From positions 1 to 64,000 of the forward strand of contig JAEUVZ010000008.1 in the NCBI GenBank assembly GCA_016786665.1: a stretch of 64,000 bases of DNA, written 5' to 3'. Source of the DNA: Flavipsychrobacter sp. (GTDB lineage Bacteria > Bacteroidota > Bacteroidia > Chitinophagales > Chitinophagaceae). The notes beneath the pieces were generated by a model. It had not been told where the DNA came from, ran no database searches, and saw only the letters and a program-made list of their open reading frames with translations. The first letter of the stretch is position 1. Each line of letters opens with the position of its first letter. Below are positions 33,891-42,323 of the stretch, in pieces. A program made the translations under genes and the position numbers.

Positions 33891-35266
33891 TATCGTGTTT
33901 TATAAAAGCGTTGAATAGTAGTGTTGAGGTGATAAAGATAAGCTTCGTCTATTACGGTGTTGCCCACTTTTACTTCTCCTATCATTTCCAGCAGGTTAGT
34001 GATCACTTCCATCGGCAGCCCCGATTTCGCGGTTAGCTGATGGGCAAATGTATTGTCCAGCTGGTTGGTATTCAGGTAGTAGTTTTGCCGCACCCATTCC
34101 AGGAAGTGCTGCACCATTTTTTCAGCCAGGTTGTGGTGGTTACTCTTATTGTAATACAGGCGGCCTACGGTTTCGGCAAAGGTAACGGAGGTGTTCACCA
34201 GTGGTTTTACCACGGCTATGGGGCGTTGCCTGCGCTTCAGCTCCAGCAGCACGTAGAGCGCCAGCGCCAGTATGGAGAGCCACAGCGCCCAGCGGGTTCC
34301 CGGGTGCTGCCAGAGTATCCCCAGGTCGGAGTGCTCACTACGCCGTATGTAGTAGCTGTTCCAGTACACGGTGGTGATGTCGTCGGGCACCATGTTCCAT
34401 ATCTGTTCCAGGTAGCGGATGTTGTCGTTTTGCAGCAGGAAGTAGTTGCTGGTTACCAGCGGGGCGCTGTGTACTATGATGTTGCCGTTCCCGATGGAAA
34501 AGCGCACCATGTTCGGTTTCGTGCCCGTGTAGCCCAGCAGTTCAAAGCGTATTTCTTCTTTTTCCGTTTCTTCCTCCGCTGCTTCCGTATTGTCATACGA
34601 TTCCTCGTAGGTGACGATGGTGTCCGGGGGCGTTTCTTCGCTTTCCTGCGCCGATGCGCCTGGTGCCGCTGTTGGCGCCTGGGGCGCTTCGGCGGTATCG
34701 GCATCCCACTGAAGCCGCAGGGAATCAAGGGCTATTGCCGACCGCACATTGCGGCCCTGGTAGCCGTATTTTTTGGAGCTGTCCGGCTCCAGGCTCAGGG
34801 TAGCCAGGTTCTCCCTGCCGGTAAGGTATTGGTTGAGGAATGAAAACTCATCCGCCTCGGGATGCAGCTTGTAGAAGCCAAACTTATTTTTCAGCCGCTC
34901 ATCTATGGAGCGGCCAAACAACACTACCTCGTTGCCGGCGCGCACAAATTGCAGCAGGGTATTGAATTCCGGCTCGGAGAGTTTAAAATCCAGCCCATCC
35001 AGTATCAGCAGTGTCCGGCCACCGGAGTAAATCATGTTTTCGTCAATGCCCGTGTAGCGGAACGAGGAGGAGAGCGTACTGATAGTGGTCCCCGGGAAAA
35101 AATGTTTCAGGCTGGTAAAGGCCAGGTGCGCGCCGTAGGGGTTCACTTTGTCGTCGTGAGCCAGTGTGGGGTTCCAGTTAATGCGTGGTTCTTCCTCCTG
35201 CTCCCGGCACCCGGATAGCAGTGCCATGGCGGTGGCCAGCAGGTAAGTAGCTATACGCGTTCTCAT
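33890..35266 (-). CDS. DUF4350 domain protein
   Basis: 458 residues with a lipobox-like N-terminus (LLATAMALLSGCREQE). The first 160 residues, with NPYGAHLAFTSLKHFFPG, LLILDGLDFKLSEPEFNTLL and FVRAGNEVVLFGRSI, fit DUF4350. An acidic linker (about 190-225, EESYDNTEAAEEETEKEE) follows, then a membrane helix (ALWLSILALALYVLLELKRR) and a soluble tail with a helical ending. It lies between DUF4129 and MoxR genes with overlaps at both ends, as is common in Bacteroidota. Function unknown; probably a membrane component of the MoxR-DUF58 system. Confidence 0.85.
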   Translation of the reverse strand: MRTRIATYLLATAMALLSGCREQEEEPRINWNPTLAHDDKVNPYGAHLAFTSLKHFFPGTTISTLSSSFRYTGIDENMIYSGGRTLLILDGLDFKLSEPEFNTLLQFVRAGNEVVLFGRSIDERLKNKFGFYKLHPEADEFSFLNQYLTGRENLATLSLEPDSSKKYGYQGRNVRSAIALDSLRLQWDADTAEAPQAPTAAPGASAQESEETPPDTIVTYEESYDNTEAAEEETEKEEIRFELLGYTGTKPNMVRFSIGNGNIIVHSAPLVTSNYFLLQNDNIRYLEQIWNMVPDDITTVYWNSYYIRRSEHSDLGILWQHPGTRWALWLSILALALYVLLELKRRQRPIAVVKPLVNTSVTFAETVGRLYYNKSNHHNLAEKMVQHFLEWVRQNYYLNTNQLDNTFAHQLTAKSGLPMEVITNLLEMIGEVKVGNTVIDEAYLYHLNTTIQRFYKTR

Positions 35267-35991
35267 CGGCTCACCAGTTGTTTCAGGGTGAACAATTCCT
35301 GCATATGCAGCGCATGCATTTCCGCGCTTACGGGGAAGTTGCCATACCAGGCGTACTCATATTGACGGGTCAGTTTCCGGAACGTTTGTTTGTACGGTGT
35401 ATCGGCCAGCTCGCCCGCATACTGAAAATTGGTTTTGTCGCTGCGGTATCGGATGAGTTCCGCCTCCTGCAGCACCTGCAGCAGCAGCAGGTAGCTGTAC
35501 CGTATGGAAAGGCGCAGGTCGCCGGCTTGCTCCGCTTTTCGCAGCAGCTGCTCCCAGTTGCTGTCGGTAATGTCTTCTATATCCTGGTGGCCTTGTTCTT
35601 GCTCGTGCTTGGGGCTCTTCTTCCCGAATATAGCCGAGCGGTCGCCTATCACTATCCGGTACACTGCGTATAGTATGGCTGTTATCAGCAGCCCCCATAT
35701 CAGTACCTGCCCCAGGGTGCCGTTCACAAATTCCATCAGCGCCATCCAGAACTCCGGGGAAGAAGACTCCTTAGGAGGGGCGGGTGGGGTTACTTTGGTA
35801 AACTCCAGCGAGTCGCGGTAGTAATAAGCGGGGTCGTTGGTCAGTTCCTGCCATTCGGGCGCGGTTATGTTGCGCGGCTCGCGTGCGGGCGTTTCGCTTT
35901 CTTCCTCCCCGGTGGCGGCCAGCACACAGCCTGCCGGCCATGCCCCCAGCAGGAGGACGGCTACCAGGTATCTAAGCAATAGCTTCCTCAT
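35263..35991 (-). CDS. DUF4129 domain protein
   Basis: 242 residues: signal sequence or first helix (YLVAVLLLGAWPAGCVLA), an exported loop of about 75 residues, a membrane helix (VLIWGLLITAILYAVYRIVI), and a cytoplasmic DUF4129 region with WEQLLRKAEQAGDLRLSIRY, YLLLLQVLQEAELI and YEYAWYGNFPV. It overlaps the DUF4350 gene by 4 bp (ATGA) and the SpoIIM gene by 20 bp. The family is found with MoxR/DUF58; no enzymatic activity is known. Confidence 0.88.
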   Translation of the reverse strand: MRKLLLRYLVAVLLLGAWPAGCVLAATGEEESETPAREPRNITAPEWQELTNDPAYYYRDSLEFTKVTPPAPPKESSSPEFWMALMEFVNGTLGQVLIWGLLITAILYAVYRIVIGDRSAIFGKKSPKHEQEQGHQDIEDITDSNWEQLLRKAEQAGDLRLSIRYSYLLLLQVLQEAELIRYRSDKTNFQYAGELADTPYKQTFRKLTRQYEYAWYGNFPVSAEMHALHMQELFTLKQLVSR

Positions 35992-36928
35992 GTACGCGGC
36001 GACTGACTTTTATAGGGTAATACACAAAATACCACAGTATGAACCAAAGCGAGCCCGATAGTATCAGCACGCTCATCCATACCGGCATACCCGTGTGGCG
36101 GGTTACGTAGCTCTCAAAGAAGGCGGCTACTATAAATACCGGCACCAGGCACAGCATTATCTTCATTGCATCAAAGGCGGCCCTGCGGAACGATTGCAGG
36201 CGGGTATAGGTCTTGGGGAACAGGATAGAGTTGCCCAGCACCAGGCCTGCCGCACCGGCTATCACCAGTGCCGATATCTCCAGCGTACCGTGTATGAATA
36301 CTACCAGTATAGACTGCACGCCCAGGCCGTGGTGGAAGAACATCTGCTCAAACACGCCCAGCATCATCGCATTCCGGAACAGGTAGTATAAGGTGCCTAC
36401 CGATACCATCAGCCCCGAGGCGAACAGCATCAGCGATACGAATATGTTGTTGAACGCAATGCGCACGAACATATACAGTTGTCCGCTGTCTTTATACACG
36501 GCAAAGGGGTCGCCGCGCGCTATGTTGCGTTCGGTCATGTCTACATATTCATCGCCAAGCACGCCGCGCACGAAGTCCTGGTCTTGCCAGGCCGAGAAAA
36601 TGCCGATGCCCATAAATGCCAGGAAGAACAGGAGCGCGAACAGGAAGGTGCGGTGGTGCCTGCGGATGGACAAGGGAAGCTCCCGGGCGAAGAACAGGCG
36701 GAATTTGCTGCTTTTTTCTTTTTTATTCCGGTAGATGGATAAGTAGATGGCCGAGGCCAGGCTGTTGATGAACTTTACCGTATTGCTGAAGGGGTAGTAG
36801 GTTTTGGCATAGGCCAGGTCGTCTACCAGGTAGGTGAACCGTTTGGCCACTTCGTCAGGGTCTTCGGTCGGTTTTTCGTAACTCTTCCAGCGTTCTATGT
36901 TCTGTTTTATAAACTGCCCTTCACGCAT
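35972..36928 (-). CDS. SpoIIM (DUF95) family membrane protein
   Basis: 318 residues from the ATG at 36928 (MREGQFIKQNIERW), which matches the usual family start; 25 upstream codons in the same frame look non-coding. The soluble N-terminal domain is followed by five to six membrane helices (FLFALLFFLAFMGIGIFSAW, IFVSLMLFASGLMVSVGTLY, HGTLEISALVIAGAAGLVLG). The segment FIHGTLEISALVIAGAAGL is the signature of the SpoIIM/DUF95 family. It is first in the MoxR-DUF58 operon and divergent from the RDD gene. A sporulation role does not apply here; the family is widespread outside spore formers. Confidence 0.9.
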   Translation of the reverse strand: MREGQFIKQNIERWKSYEKPTEDPDEVAKRFTYLVDDLAYAKTYYPFSNTVKFINSLASAIYLSIYRNKKEKSSKFRLFFARELPLSIRRHHRTFLFALLFFLAFMGIGIFSAWQDQDFVRGVLGDEYVDMTERNIARGDPFAVYKDSGQLYMFVRIAFNNIFVSLMLFASGLMVSVGTLYYLFRNAMMLGVFEQMFFHHGLGVQSILVVFIHGTLEISALVIAGAAGLVLGNSILFPKTYTRLQSFRRAAFDAMKIMLCLVPVFIVAAFFESYVTRHTGMPVWMSVLILSGSLWFILWYFVYYPIKVSRRVHEEAIA

Positions 36929-37065
36929 CTGCTTGTCCGGATATAAAGGTTGAAGGTACAATTTAGCACATTTGGGAAAATAGCCCGTGGTTTTCGCCGC
37001 CATTATTAATAATTCGCGGTTTTCATCCTATTTTCACAGAGAGATCACAGCAGCCTTATCCCAAG

Positions 37066-37857
37066 ATGAGCATTATTACCATCAGTACCCCCTTCAATAT
37101 AGACCTCACCTTCCGGGCGGCCCCTTTTCACCGGCGCGTATCCGCGTGGTTTATCGATTTCGCCATACTCTGCACGTTCAATTACCTGCTGATGCGGTTC
37201 GTTATTTCGCCGGTAGACGATTATTACGGCGCGGGGCGGGAGACAGCCATTATACTATATATACTGCTGGCGGCTACACCCTCGTTCCTCTACCACCTGC
37301 TCATGGAGCAGTTCCTGAATGGGCAGAGCCTCGGCAAGCGCGCCATGAAGATGAAGGTAATATCGCTGGATGCGCAGGAGCCTACTTTTGGGCAATACAT
37401 GCTGCGGTGGGTGCTGGGCCTGGGCAACTACGTGCTATTCTCCATGCCCTTCGTCATGCTGTATTCGCCGTTCTCGATTATTTTCCTGCTGATATTCTAC
37501 CTGCCCGATGTGCTTTCCATTGCGCTTACCTCGCGCGGGCTGCGCCTGGGCGACCTGGCCGCCGGCACCGTACTGATAGACACCCGGCACGAAGCCGCCC
37601 TGGGGGATACCATCTACCTGGAAATAGAGGAAGACAACTATGTACCCGTCTTCCCCGAAGTAATGAAGCTCACCGACCGCGACATCAACGGCATCCGCAA
37701 CCTGCTGGATGTACGCAAGCGCAACCGCGACTCCGACGCGTACATGGCCCAGATAGCCTACCGCATCCGCGAAGTCCTCCAGATACAAACCAACCTCCTG
37801 CCCGAAGAACTCCTCCGCCAGCTATTGAAGGATTATAACCATATTACGAGGAAGTAA
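37066..37857 (+). CDS. RDD family membrane protein
   Basis: 263 residues. The RDD core is seen as FHRRVSAWFIDFAILCTFNY (Arg and Asp in the first helix), EQFLNGQSLGKRAMKMKVIS and LRLGDLAAGTVLID (Asp). Three or four helices are followed by a cytoplasmic C-terminal helical tail of about 80 residues. RDD proteins are putative transporters or membrane regulators. It is divergent from the SpoIIM gene (137 bp between start codons), and the pair RDD/SpoIIM regularly accompanies MoxR-DUF58 operons in Bacteroidota. Confidence 0.92.
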   Translation: MSIITISTPFNIDLTFRAAPFHRRVSAWFIDFAILCTFNYLLMRFVISPVDDYYGAGRETAIILYILLAATPSFLYHLLMEQFLNGQSLGKRAMKMKVISLDAQEPTFGQYMLRWVLGLGNYVLFSMPFVMLYSPFSIIFLLIFYLPDVLSIALTSRGLRLGDLAAGTVLIDTRHEAALGDTIYLEIEEDNYVPVFPEVMKLTDRDINGIRNLLDVRKRNRDSDAYMAQIAYRIREVLQIQTNLLPEELLRQLLKDYNHITRK

Positions 37858-37872
37858 AAAGGTATTGTAAAG

Positions 37873-37903
37873 TTGTCTATTTGTAAAGTTTGTTTTACAT
37901 TTG
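37873..37903 (+). promoter_or_regulatory. Predicted promoter for the membrane protein/Xre pair
   Basis: TTG at 37873-37875, 20-bp spacer, then TACATTTG at 37896-37903, an exact TAnnTTTG match. Start of transcription would be about 10 bp before the ATG at 37920. A second match, TAAATTTG at 37910-37917, ends two bases before that ATG. Confidence 0.6.
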
Positions 37904-37919
37904 GTAAAATAAATTTGAT

Positions 37920-38357
37920 ATGAAGACGCTTTTGTTTCCTCGCTGGTGCCGTACAGTCGGCCTTGTATTGTTTCCTATCTTCTACCTGGGTTTCCTTTTC
38001 GAAGTCAATTTCGATTTTCTAAGTATCCCGCATTTAAAGGAAGATGAGTCTTTCGCTTTTACTGATTTTAATTGGTCAAATGAGATTCAATTAGCCGGTA
38101 TGCTGTTGAGTCTTTTCATGATTGCCTTCTCAAAGTTGAAAATAGAAGATGAATGGATCAGTCACCTGCGTCTCCGTTCGCTAAACCTTAGTATGTATAT
38201 CAATTACGTATTGTTGCTAATAGGGGTGTTCACTATCAACAGCATTGAGTTTCTCATGTTCCTGGCCTACGATGTCTATGCATTGCCTATATTGTACATC
38301 GTCATTTTCAACATCCAGCTCTATATTATTCCACGGTTTAAAAAAGGCCTGGTATGA
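37920..38357 (+). CDS. Small polytopic membrane protein, unrecognised
   Basis: 145 residues with four predicted helices: VGLVLFPIFYLGFLF, IQLAGMLLSLFMIAF, LNLSMYINYVLLLIGVFTI and LYIVIFNIQLYIIPRF. It ends four bases inside the following Xre-type regulator gene (ATGA overlap). Small membrane proteins coupled to a short Xre regulator form a recurrent pair in Firmicutes and Bacteroidota, but I do not know a function. AT content is somewhat higher than in the neighbouring operon. Confidence 0.75.
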   Translation: MKTLLFPRWCRTVGLVLFPIFYLGFLFEVNFDFLSIPHLKEDESFAFTDFNWSNEIQLAGMLLSLFMIAFSKLKIEDEWISHLRLRSLNLSMYINYVLLLIGVFTINSIEFLMFLAYDVYALPILYIVIFNIQLYIIPRFKKGLV

Positions 38358-38554
38358 AGAATACGATAAAAGTAGAACGGGCGAAGCTGAACATCACCCA
38401 GGCAGAGCTGGCGGAAAGAGTTTCGGTTTCGCGGCAAACGATTAATACCATTGAGGCGGGGAAGTACGTGCCCTCTACGGTGCTGGCGCTAAAGATAGCC
38501 GCTGTATTCGGGGCCTCCGTCAACGAGGTATTTGAACTGGAAGAAGGAGATTAA
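38354..38554 (+). CDS. Short Xre-family helix-turn-helix regulator
   Basis: 66 residues consisting only of a Cro/CI-type HTH: VERAKLNITQAELAERVSVS, RQTINTIEAGKYVPS and TVLALKIAAVFGASVNEVFE. This compact form, with the -NEVFELEE ending, is the YozG-like type encoded together with small membrane proteins. The ATGA overlap with the upstream gene indicates coupled translation. Probably a DNA-binding regulator of its own operon or of a membrane stress response; targets unknown. Confidence 0.93.
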   Translation: MKNTIKVERAKLNITQAELAERVSVSRQTINTIEAGKYVPSTVLALKIAAVFGASVNEVFELEEGD

Positions 38555-38559
38555 ACCCC

Positions 38560-38937
38560 TTACCCCTTGCTCATAGAGCACTGAAACTCTTTGGCGTCCA
38601 TAAAGAGTATCTTGTAGTTCCAGCGCTGGTTGGGGAACTGTAGCTGCAGGGTATCGCTGCTTACCCGCCAGGTGCCGTTGCGGGCGGGCTTTGGCCGGGT
38701 TTCTTTATTCACCACTTCTTTAAAGGTGCCATCGGGGCTGAAGTAAAGGGCTATCTCTTTCACGTCCTTGGGGCCTTCTATGGTTTTGAAGTGGAACACT
38801 TCGCGTTTGTCCTTGTCGTATATCGTGTTGCTGTATTGCCAGTACTTGTTCACCACCAGTTTCTGGATGGCGGCGCTCTGCGCCAGGCAGGAAACAGACA
38901 ACAGGCAGGCCAGCAACAGCGAGGCGAAATATCTCAT
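38560..38937 (-). CDS. Small secreted lipocalin-like protein
   Basis: 125 residues with a signal peptide ending SVSCLAQS; the Cys there could also be a lipobox, although the position is not ideal. The mature part, KYWQYSNTIYDKDKREVFHF, then ALYFSPDGTFKEV, NGTWRVSSDTLQLQFP and NYKILFMDAKEF, has the short repeated strands and NGTW motif of lipocalin-like domains common in Bacteroidota. Function unknown. It is convergent with the Xre gene and divergent from the T9SS cargo gene. Confidence 0.75.
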   Translation of the reverse strand: MRYFASLLLACLLSVSCLAQSAAIQKLVVNKYWQYSNTIYDKDKREVFHFKTIEGPKDVKEIALYFSPDGTFKEVVNKETRPKPARNGTWRVSSDTLQLQFPNQRWNYKILFMDAKEFQCSMSKG

Positions 38938-39073
38938 AACTCAAATGTAAGTGAATAAGCCCAATAGCGGGGATTAATACAGATAATCAACATTTGTGCC
39001 AACCAATTTATAATATTGCATGTCAATAGGATATGAAATTCATTATTAACCATTGCTTAATCACCACCTGCTT

Positions 39074-39868
39074 ATGAAGAAGATATACCTTTGCGTTACA
39101 CTCCTGTTAGCGGCGGCCGTCTCTTTTGCACAGTCCACCGCCTGGCTGGCTCCCGATAGCGCGTTCAATGTTGTGAAGCCCGGTGCCGGGCCCAACCCCG
39201 CCTGGAACATTACCAACCCCATGGTACACACCGGGTCGGGCTTCAGCACTACACCGGTTAGCTCCGGCTATATGAACAACGTAAGTGATTACCTTTATTT
39301 CCGCGATTTTGGTATTTCCGTACCTACCGGGGCCACCATCACCGGGGTAGAGGTCATTGCCTCCCGCGGCGGTTGCAACAGCGGCTCCTATTACCGCGAT
39401 ACCATATCGCTGGCCCACAATGGCGCGGCCATCGGCAACTATGTGGAAGACTCCACCAATGGTTCAACCGCTATTGATACACTCGGCGCCCCCAACAATA
39501 CCTGGGGAACGCTGCTTACCCCCGCCATAGTGAACGATCCGCAGTTTGGCGTGTTCTTTAGCTTCCAGTCGTTCGGCATCTGTACCTTTGGCGTGTTCGA
39601 TTGCCGGGTGAAGGTACACTACCAGCTCACCACGGGCATTACCGGCCTGGCCGAATCCCGCAGCCTGCGGGTTTACCCCAACCCCGCTTCGTCGGCAATA
39701 GTGGTAATATCAGCGCCCGGCAACTATACCATTACCGACCTGGTGGGCAGGGAAGCGCTCCGCGGAACGGTAACCGGGAATGAAGCGTCTATCGATCTTT
39801 CGCCCCTTGCCCCCGGCCTCTACCTGCTGCGCTCGGGCAGCGAAGTGGTGAAGTTCGTGAAGGAATAA
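39074..39868 (+). CDS. Secreted protein with T9SS type A sorting domain
   Basis: 264 residues from the ATG at 39074 (signal peptide KKIYLCVTLLLAAAVSFA). The mature part is a single beta-sandwich-like domain of about 170 residues with a pair YYRDTISLAHNGAAIGNYVE and DPQFGVFFSFQSFG. The last 75 residues, from SLRVYPNPASSAIVVISAPG to GLYLLRSGSEVVKFVKE, are a type A T9SS C-terminal domain. It should be released or attached at the cell surface. The central domain is not one I can name. A bidirectional terminator follows. Confidence 0.88.
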   Translation: MKKIYLCVTLLLAAAVSFAQSTAWLAPDSAFNVVKPGAGPNPAWNITNPMVHTGSGFSTTPVSSGYMNNVSDYLYFRDFGISVPTGATITGVEVIASRGGCNSGSYYRDTISLAHNGAAIGNYVEDSTNGSTAIDTLGAPNNTWGTLLTPAIVNDPQFGVFFSFQSFGICTFGVFDCRVKVHYQLTTGITGLAESRSLRVYPNPASSAIVVISAPGNYTITDLVGREALRGTVTGNEASIDLSPLAPGLYLLRSGSEVVKFVKE

Positions 39869-39890
39869 AACGCATAATGAAGTAATACAT

Positions 39891-39921
39891 AAGGGCCGGC
39901 GATTTTCTTTCGCCGGCCCTT
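39891..39921. terminator. Bidirectional hairpin terminator
   Basis: 12-bp perfect stem AAGGGCCGGCGA/TCGCCGGCCCTT with a 7-base loop between convergent genes (T9SS cargo protein and serine hydrolase). Confidence 0.88.
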
Positions 39922-39923
39922 TG

Positions 39924-41024
39924 TCAGTTACGTTCTGCCAGTTGCTCAAAGAGGTTGGGCCAGGGCATCGCGCTTTCTTTCTTGCCCAGCCGCACTATCA
40001 CCATTTTCTTTTCCGGGTGCACATATATGTACTGCCCCAGTATGCCGATAGCGGAATAGCTCTTGCCCGGCTGTATGGTCCACCATTGGTACGAGTAAGC
40101 GCCATCATTTACGCTGTCGTAGTTCATAGAGCGGCGCACCCAGGCTTCCGGCACCAGCTGGCGGTTGTTCCACTTACCCATGTTCAGGTACAGCCTGCCA
40201 AACTTGGCAAAGTCACGGGCCCGGGCGTTCAGGCAGCAGAAGCCTTTGGGTGTTCCGTTTTTCCGGTCCAGGCTCCAGCTGGCATCATATTCCATCCCCA
40301 TTGGCAGCCACAATTTTTCCTCCAGGTATTGGTACAGCGGCTTCCCGGTAGCATTTTCCACCGCCATCCCCAGCAGTTGCGTGTTCAGGCTGATGTACTC
40401 AAATTCTTCCCCGGGGTTTCGCTTCACCTTTAGCCGGGTGATGTACTTTTTCAGGTTACGGCCGTAGTAATATTTAGCCACGTCGCCAAAGGGGTTGAAG
40501 TATCCCTCGTTGAAGTATATGCCGGAGCGCATATCCAGCAGGTGCTCTATGGTCACGTTGCCGAATTTGGCCTTGTCCAGTTCCGGTATGTAGTGGGTCA
40601 CAGGGTCGTTCACGCTTTTTATAAAGCCCTCCTGGATGGCGATGCCTACCAGCGCCGATACATACGATTTGGCCGCCGAGAACGATGCCACTATGCTTTC
40701 CTGCTCATAGCCATTATCGTAATGCTCATACAGCAGGCTGTCGTTCCGGATGATGAGGAACGCGACCGTTTTGGTCTTGTCCAGCATTTCTTCAAAGCCC
40801 GCGTCGCTTTTGTTTATCTTAATGCTTTTGGGCAGTTGCACAGCCCCCGGGCTGGCACCCGTGTGGAAAACAAACGGTTCAGCAGGCTTGGCCACCGGCC
40901 CCGCCGGGAACTTCTTATGGTCGTTGATACCCGCGAAGTTGTAAATAACGAACCGCCCTACATGACAGGAAGAAAACAGCAGTGCCAGGGCAGGCAGCAA
41001 GAGTGCTTTTATTTTCATGGCCAT
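39924..41024 (-). CDS. Serine hydrolase of the class C beta-lactamase family (lipoprotein)
   Basis: 366 residues with a lipoprotein signal (LLLPALALLFSSC). The catalytic Ser-x-x-Lys is SAAK in VASFSAAKSYVSAL. The second motif is Tyr-Ile-Ser in EEFEYISLNTQLLG, the YxS variant of YxN, and HLLDMRSGI precedes it. The fold is that of penicillin-binding esterases and class C beta-lactamases. The lipid anchor and variant motif suggest an envelope esterase or peptidase rather than a true beta-lactamase. It is a single gene, convergent with the T9SS cargo gene. Confidence 0.9.
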   Translation of the reverse strand: MAMKIKALLLPALALLFSSCHVGRFVIYNFAGINDHKKFPAGPVAKPAEPFVFHTGASPGAVQLPKSIKINKSDAGFEEMLDKTKTVAFLIIRNDSLLYEHYDNGYEQESIVASFSAAKSYVSALVGIAIQEGFIKSVNDPVTHYIPELDKAKFGNVTIEHLLDMRSGIYFNEGYFNPFGDVAKYYYGRNLKKYITRLKVKRNPGEEFEYISLNTQLLGMAVENATGKPLYQYLEEKLWLPMGMEYDASWSLDRKNGTPKGFCCLNARARDFAKFGRLYLNMGKWNNRQLVPEAWVRRSMNYDSVNDGAYSYQWWTIQPGKSYSAIGILGQYIYVHPEKKMVIVRLGKKESAMPWPNLFEQLAERN

Positions 41025-41068
41025 GAAGATACGGAAACTGCCGCGCCCATGTTGCGGCGGTTTATTCG

Positions 41069-41530
41069 CTACCAGGCTCCAGTTTCGGCGTTATACGTCA
41101 GTTCCGCATGGGCGGTTATGGTCAGCCGGTTCCAGGCGTTAATGGCAACTATGGCCATTACCAGTTCGGTGTACTGTTCTTCACCCAGCAAGTCTGCCGC
41201 TTGTTGGTAGGTGTCGTCCTGCACGCCGCCGTTGGCTATCAGCGTCATTTCTTCCGTCAGTTGCAGCGCGGCGCGTTCTTCCTGGCTGTACAGGTTGGTT
41301 TCCTTCCAGGCGTTCAGCAGGTAGATGCGCTTTTCGGTCTCTCCTAGTTTGCGCGCGTCTTGTGTATGCATGTCTATGCAGTAAGCGCAGCCGTTTATCT
41401 GCGAGGCGCGTATTTTTACCAGCTCTTTCAGCTTTTTGTCCAGGGTGCCCTGGGCCAGGTAGCCGCCTATCATCATTAGCCCTTTTATAGCTTCGGGCTT
41501 TGTCCGGGCAATGTTTATTCTCTTTGTCAT
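41069..41530 (-). CDS. Carboxymuconolactone decarboxylase-like protein (AhpD fold)
   Basis: 153 residues. The redox motif Cys-x-x-Cys is in INGCAYCIDMHTQDARKLGE, followed by the conserved EKRIYLLNAWKETNLYSQEE and LTEEMTLIA, a pattern of AhpD-like alkylhydroperoxidase-related proteins. Cytoplasmic, probably acting in peroxide or thiol redox reactions. It is the gene next to a Crp/Fnr-type regulator on the same strand (87 bp apart), a pairing seen in Bacteroidota. Confidence 0.92.
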   Translation of the reverse strand: MTKRINIARTKPEAIKGLMMIGGYLAQGTLDKKLKELVKIRASQINGCAYCIDMHTQDARKLGETEKRIYLLNAWKETNLYSQEERAALQLTEEMTLIANGGVQDDTYQQAADLLGEEQYTELVMAIVAINAWNRLTITAHAELTYNAETGAW

Positions 41531-41617
41531 ACTAAAAGTGTTTAGTGATTTTTTTGATACTGCAAACCTACGCCCGCCGCCACGGTAAAATCTTAAACCA
41601 GTTTAAGAAATGAGAAC

Positions 41618-42184
41618 TCAGCGTTTTTTGCGCAGCTCGCTCAGGTATTCCGGGGTCAGCCCAAGGTATGAGGCCAGCATGTATTGAGGTATGCGCTGCA
41701 CGAAGCCGGGGAACATGCTGCTGAACTGGCGATAGGCTTCTTCGCGGTTCAGGTTATGAAAGAAGAACACGCGCATTTGTGCGGCCGCGTAAGCCTTTTG
41801 CAGTATCAGCCGGAAATACCGTTCCATTTGGGGCAGCGCTCTGGTTAGCGCGTCTTGCTTGTCGTGGGCAATAGCATATACCTCGCTTGCTTCCACCGCC
41901 TGTATGCTGAAGGTGGCCGGCTGTTGACGGTCGTAACTCGTATAGTCCGACAGCCACCAGTTTTCCAGGGCGAATTGGGTTATTTGTTCGGTGCCTTTCT
42001 CGTTTATGTAGTACATCCGCAGGCAGCCCTTGCCTACGAAAAGCATCTCCTTGCATATATCCCCCTCGCGCAGCAGCATTTCTTTCTTCTTTACTTCCAG
42101 CGGGCGCACATATCTCATGAGCGTTTCCGCCTCCTCATCGCTGAGCGAAACGAACTTCCGGATATGTGCCAGCAATACCTGCAT
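41618..42184 (-). CDS. Crp/Fnr family transcriptional regulator
   Basis: 188 residues: an N-terminal cyclic-nucleotide-binding-type beta-roll (LLREGDICKEMLFVGKGCLR, QITQFALENWW) and a C-terminal winged helix with YLGLTPEYLSELRKK. The full recognition helix is short and degenerate, as usual for this Bacteroidota subgroup. There are no Fnr-type cysteine clusters. It probably controls the adjacent AhpD-like gene. A small palindrome ACAAATGCCTTTGT lies 13-26 bp before its start codon. Confidence 0.9.
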   Translation of the reverse strand: MQVLLAHIRKFVSLSDEEAETLMRYVRPLEVKKKEMLLREGDICKEMLFVGKGCLRMYYINEKGTEQITQFALENWWLSDYTSYDRQQPATFSIQAVEASEVYAIAHDKQDALTRALPQMERYFRLILQKAYAAAQMRVFFFHNLNREEAYRQFSSMFPGFVQRIPQYMLASYLGLTPEYLSELRKKR

Positions 42185-42195
42185 GATAGCGAAGA

Positions 42196-42209
42196 TACAA
42201 ATGCCTTTG
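42196..42209. promoter_or_regulatory. Candidate operator before the Crp/Fnr gene
   Basis: Inverted repeat ACAAA-N4-TTTGT, inside a longer imperfect palindrome GATAC...GTATC (42194-42215), 12 bp upstream of the regulator's start codon. Confidence 0.35.
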
Positions 42210-42221
42210 TGTATATCTTAT

Positions 42222-42253
42222 TTTGACCTGCCTCCAACGGTGTCGTACCTTTG
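42222..42253 (+). promoter_or_regulatory. Strong predicted promoter reading into a gene-free region
   Basis: TTTG at 42222-42225, a 20-bp spacer and TACCTTTG at 42246-42253: a full match to the Bacteroidota promoter consensus. It faces right, away from the Crp/Fnr gene, and no convincing open reading frame follows until 42808. Confidence 0.6.
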
Positions 42254-42323
42254 TATGTGACCGGAAGTCGTTGGTACCGGTGTGCCAGTTCTTAGCAAAC
42301 GCAGAAAGTGTTCCCTCCCTTTT

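Noticed and set aside
36987-37838. 283-codon plus-strand frame overlapping the RDD gene
   Set aside because: Out of frame with the clear RDD protein; its sequence is arginine- and proline-rich as expected for a shifted frame of GC-rich codons.
39924-41024. Antibiotic-resistance beta-lactamase
   Set aside because: The second motif is Tyr-x-Ser and the protein is a lipoprotein; it resembles envelope esterases or peptidases, so a resistance call is not supported.
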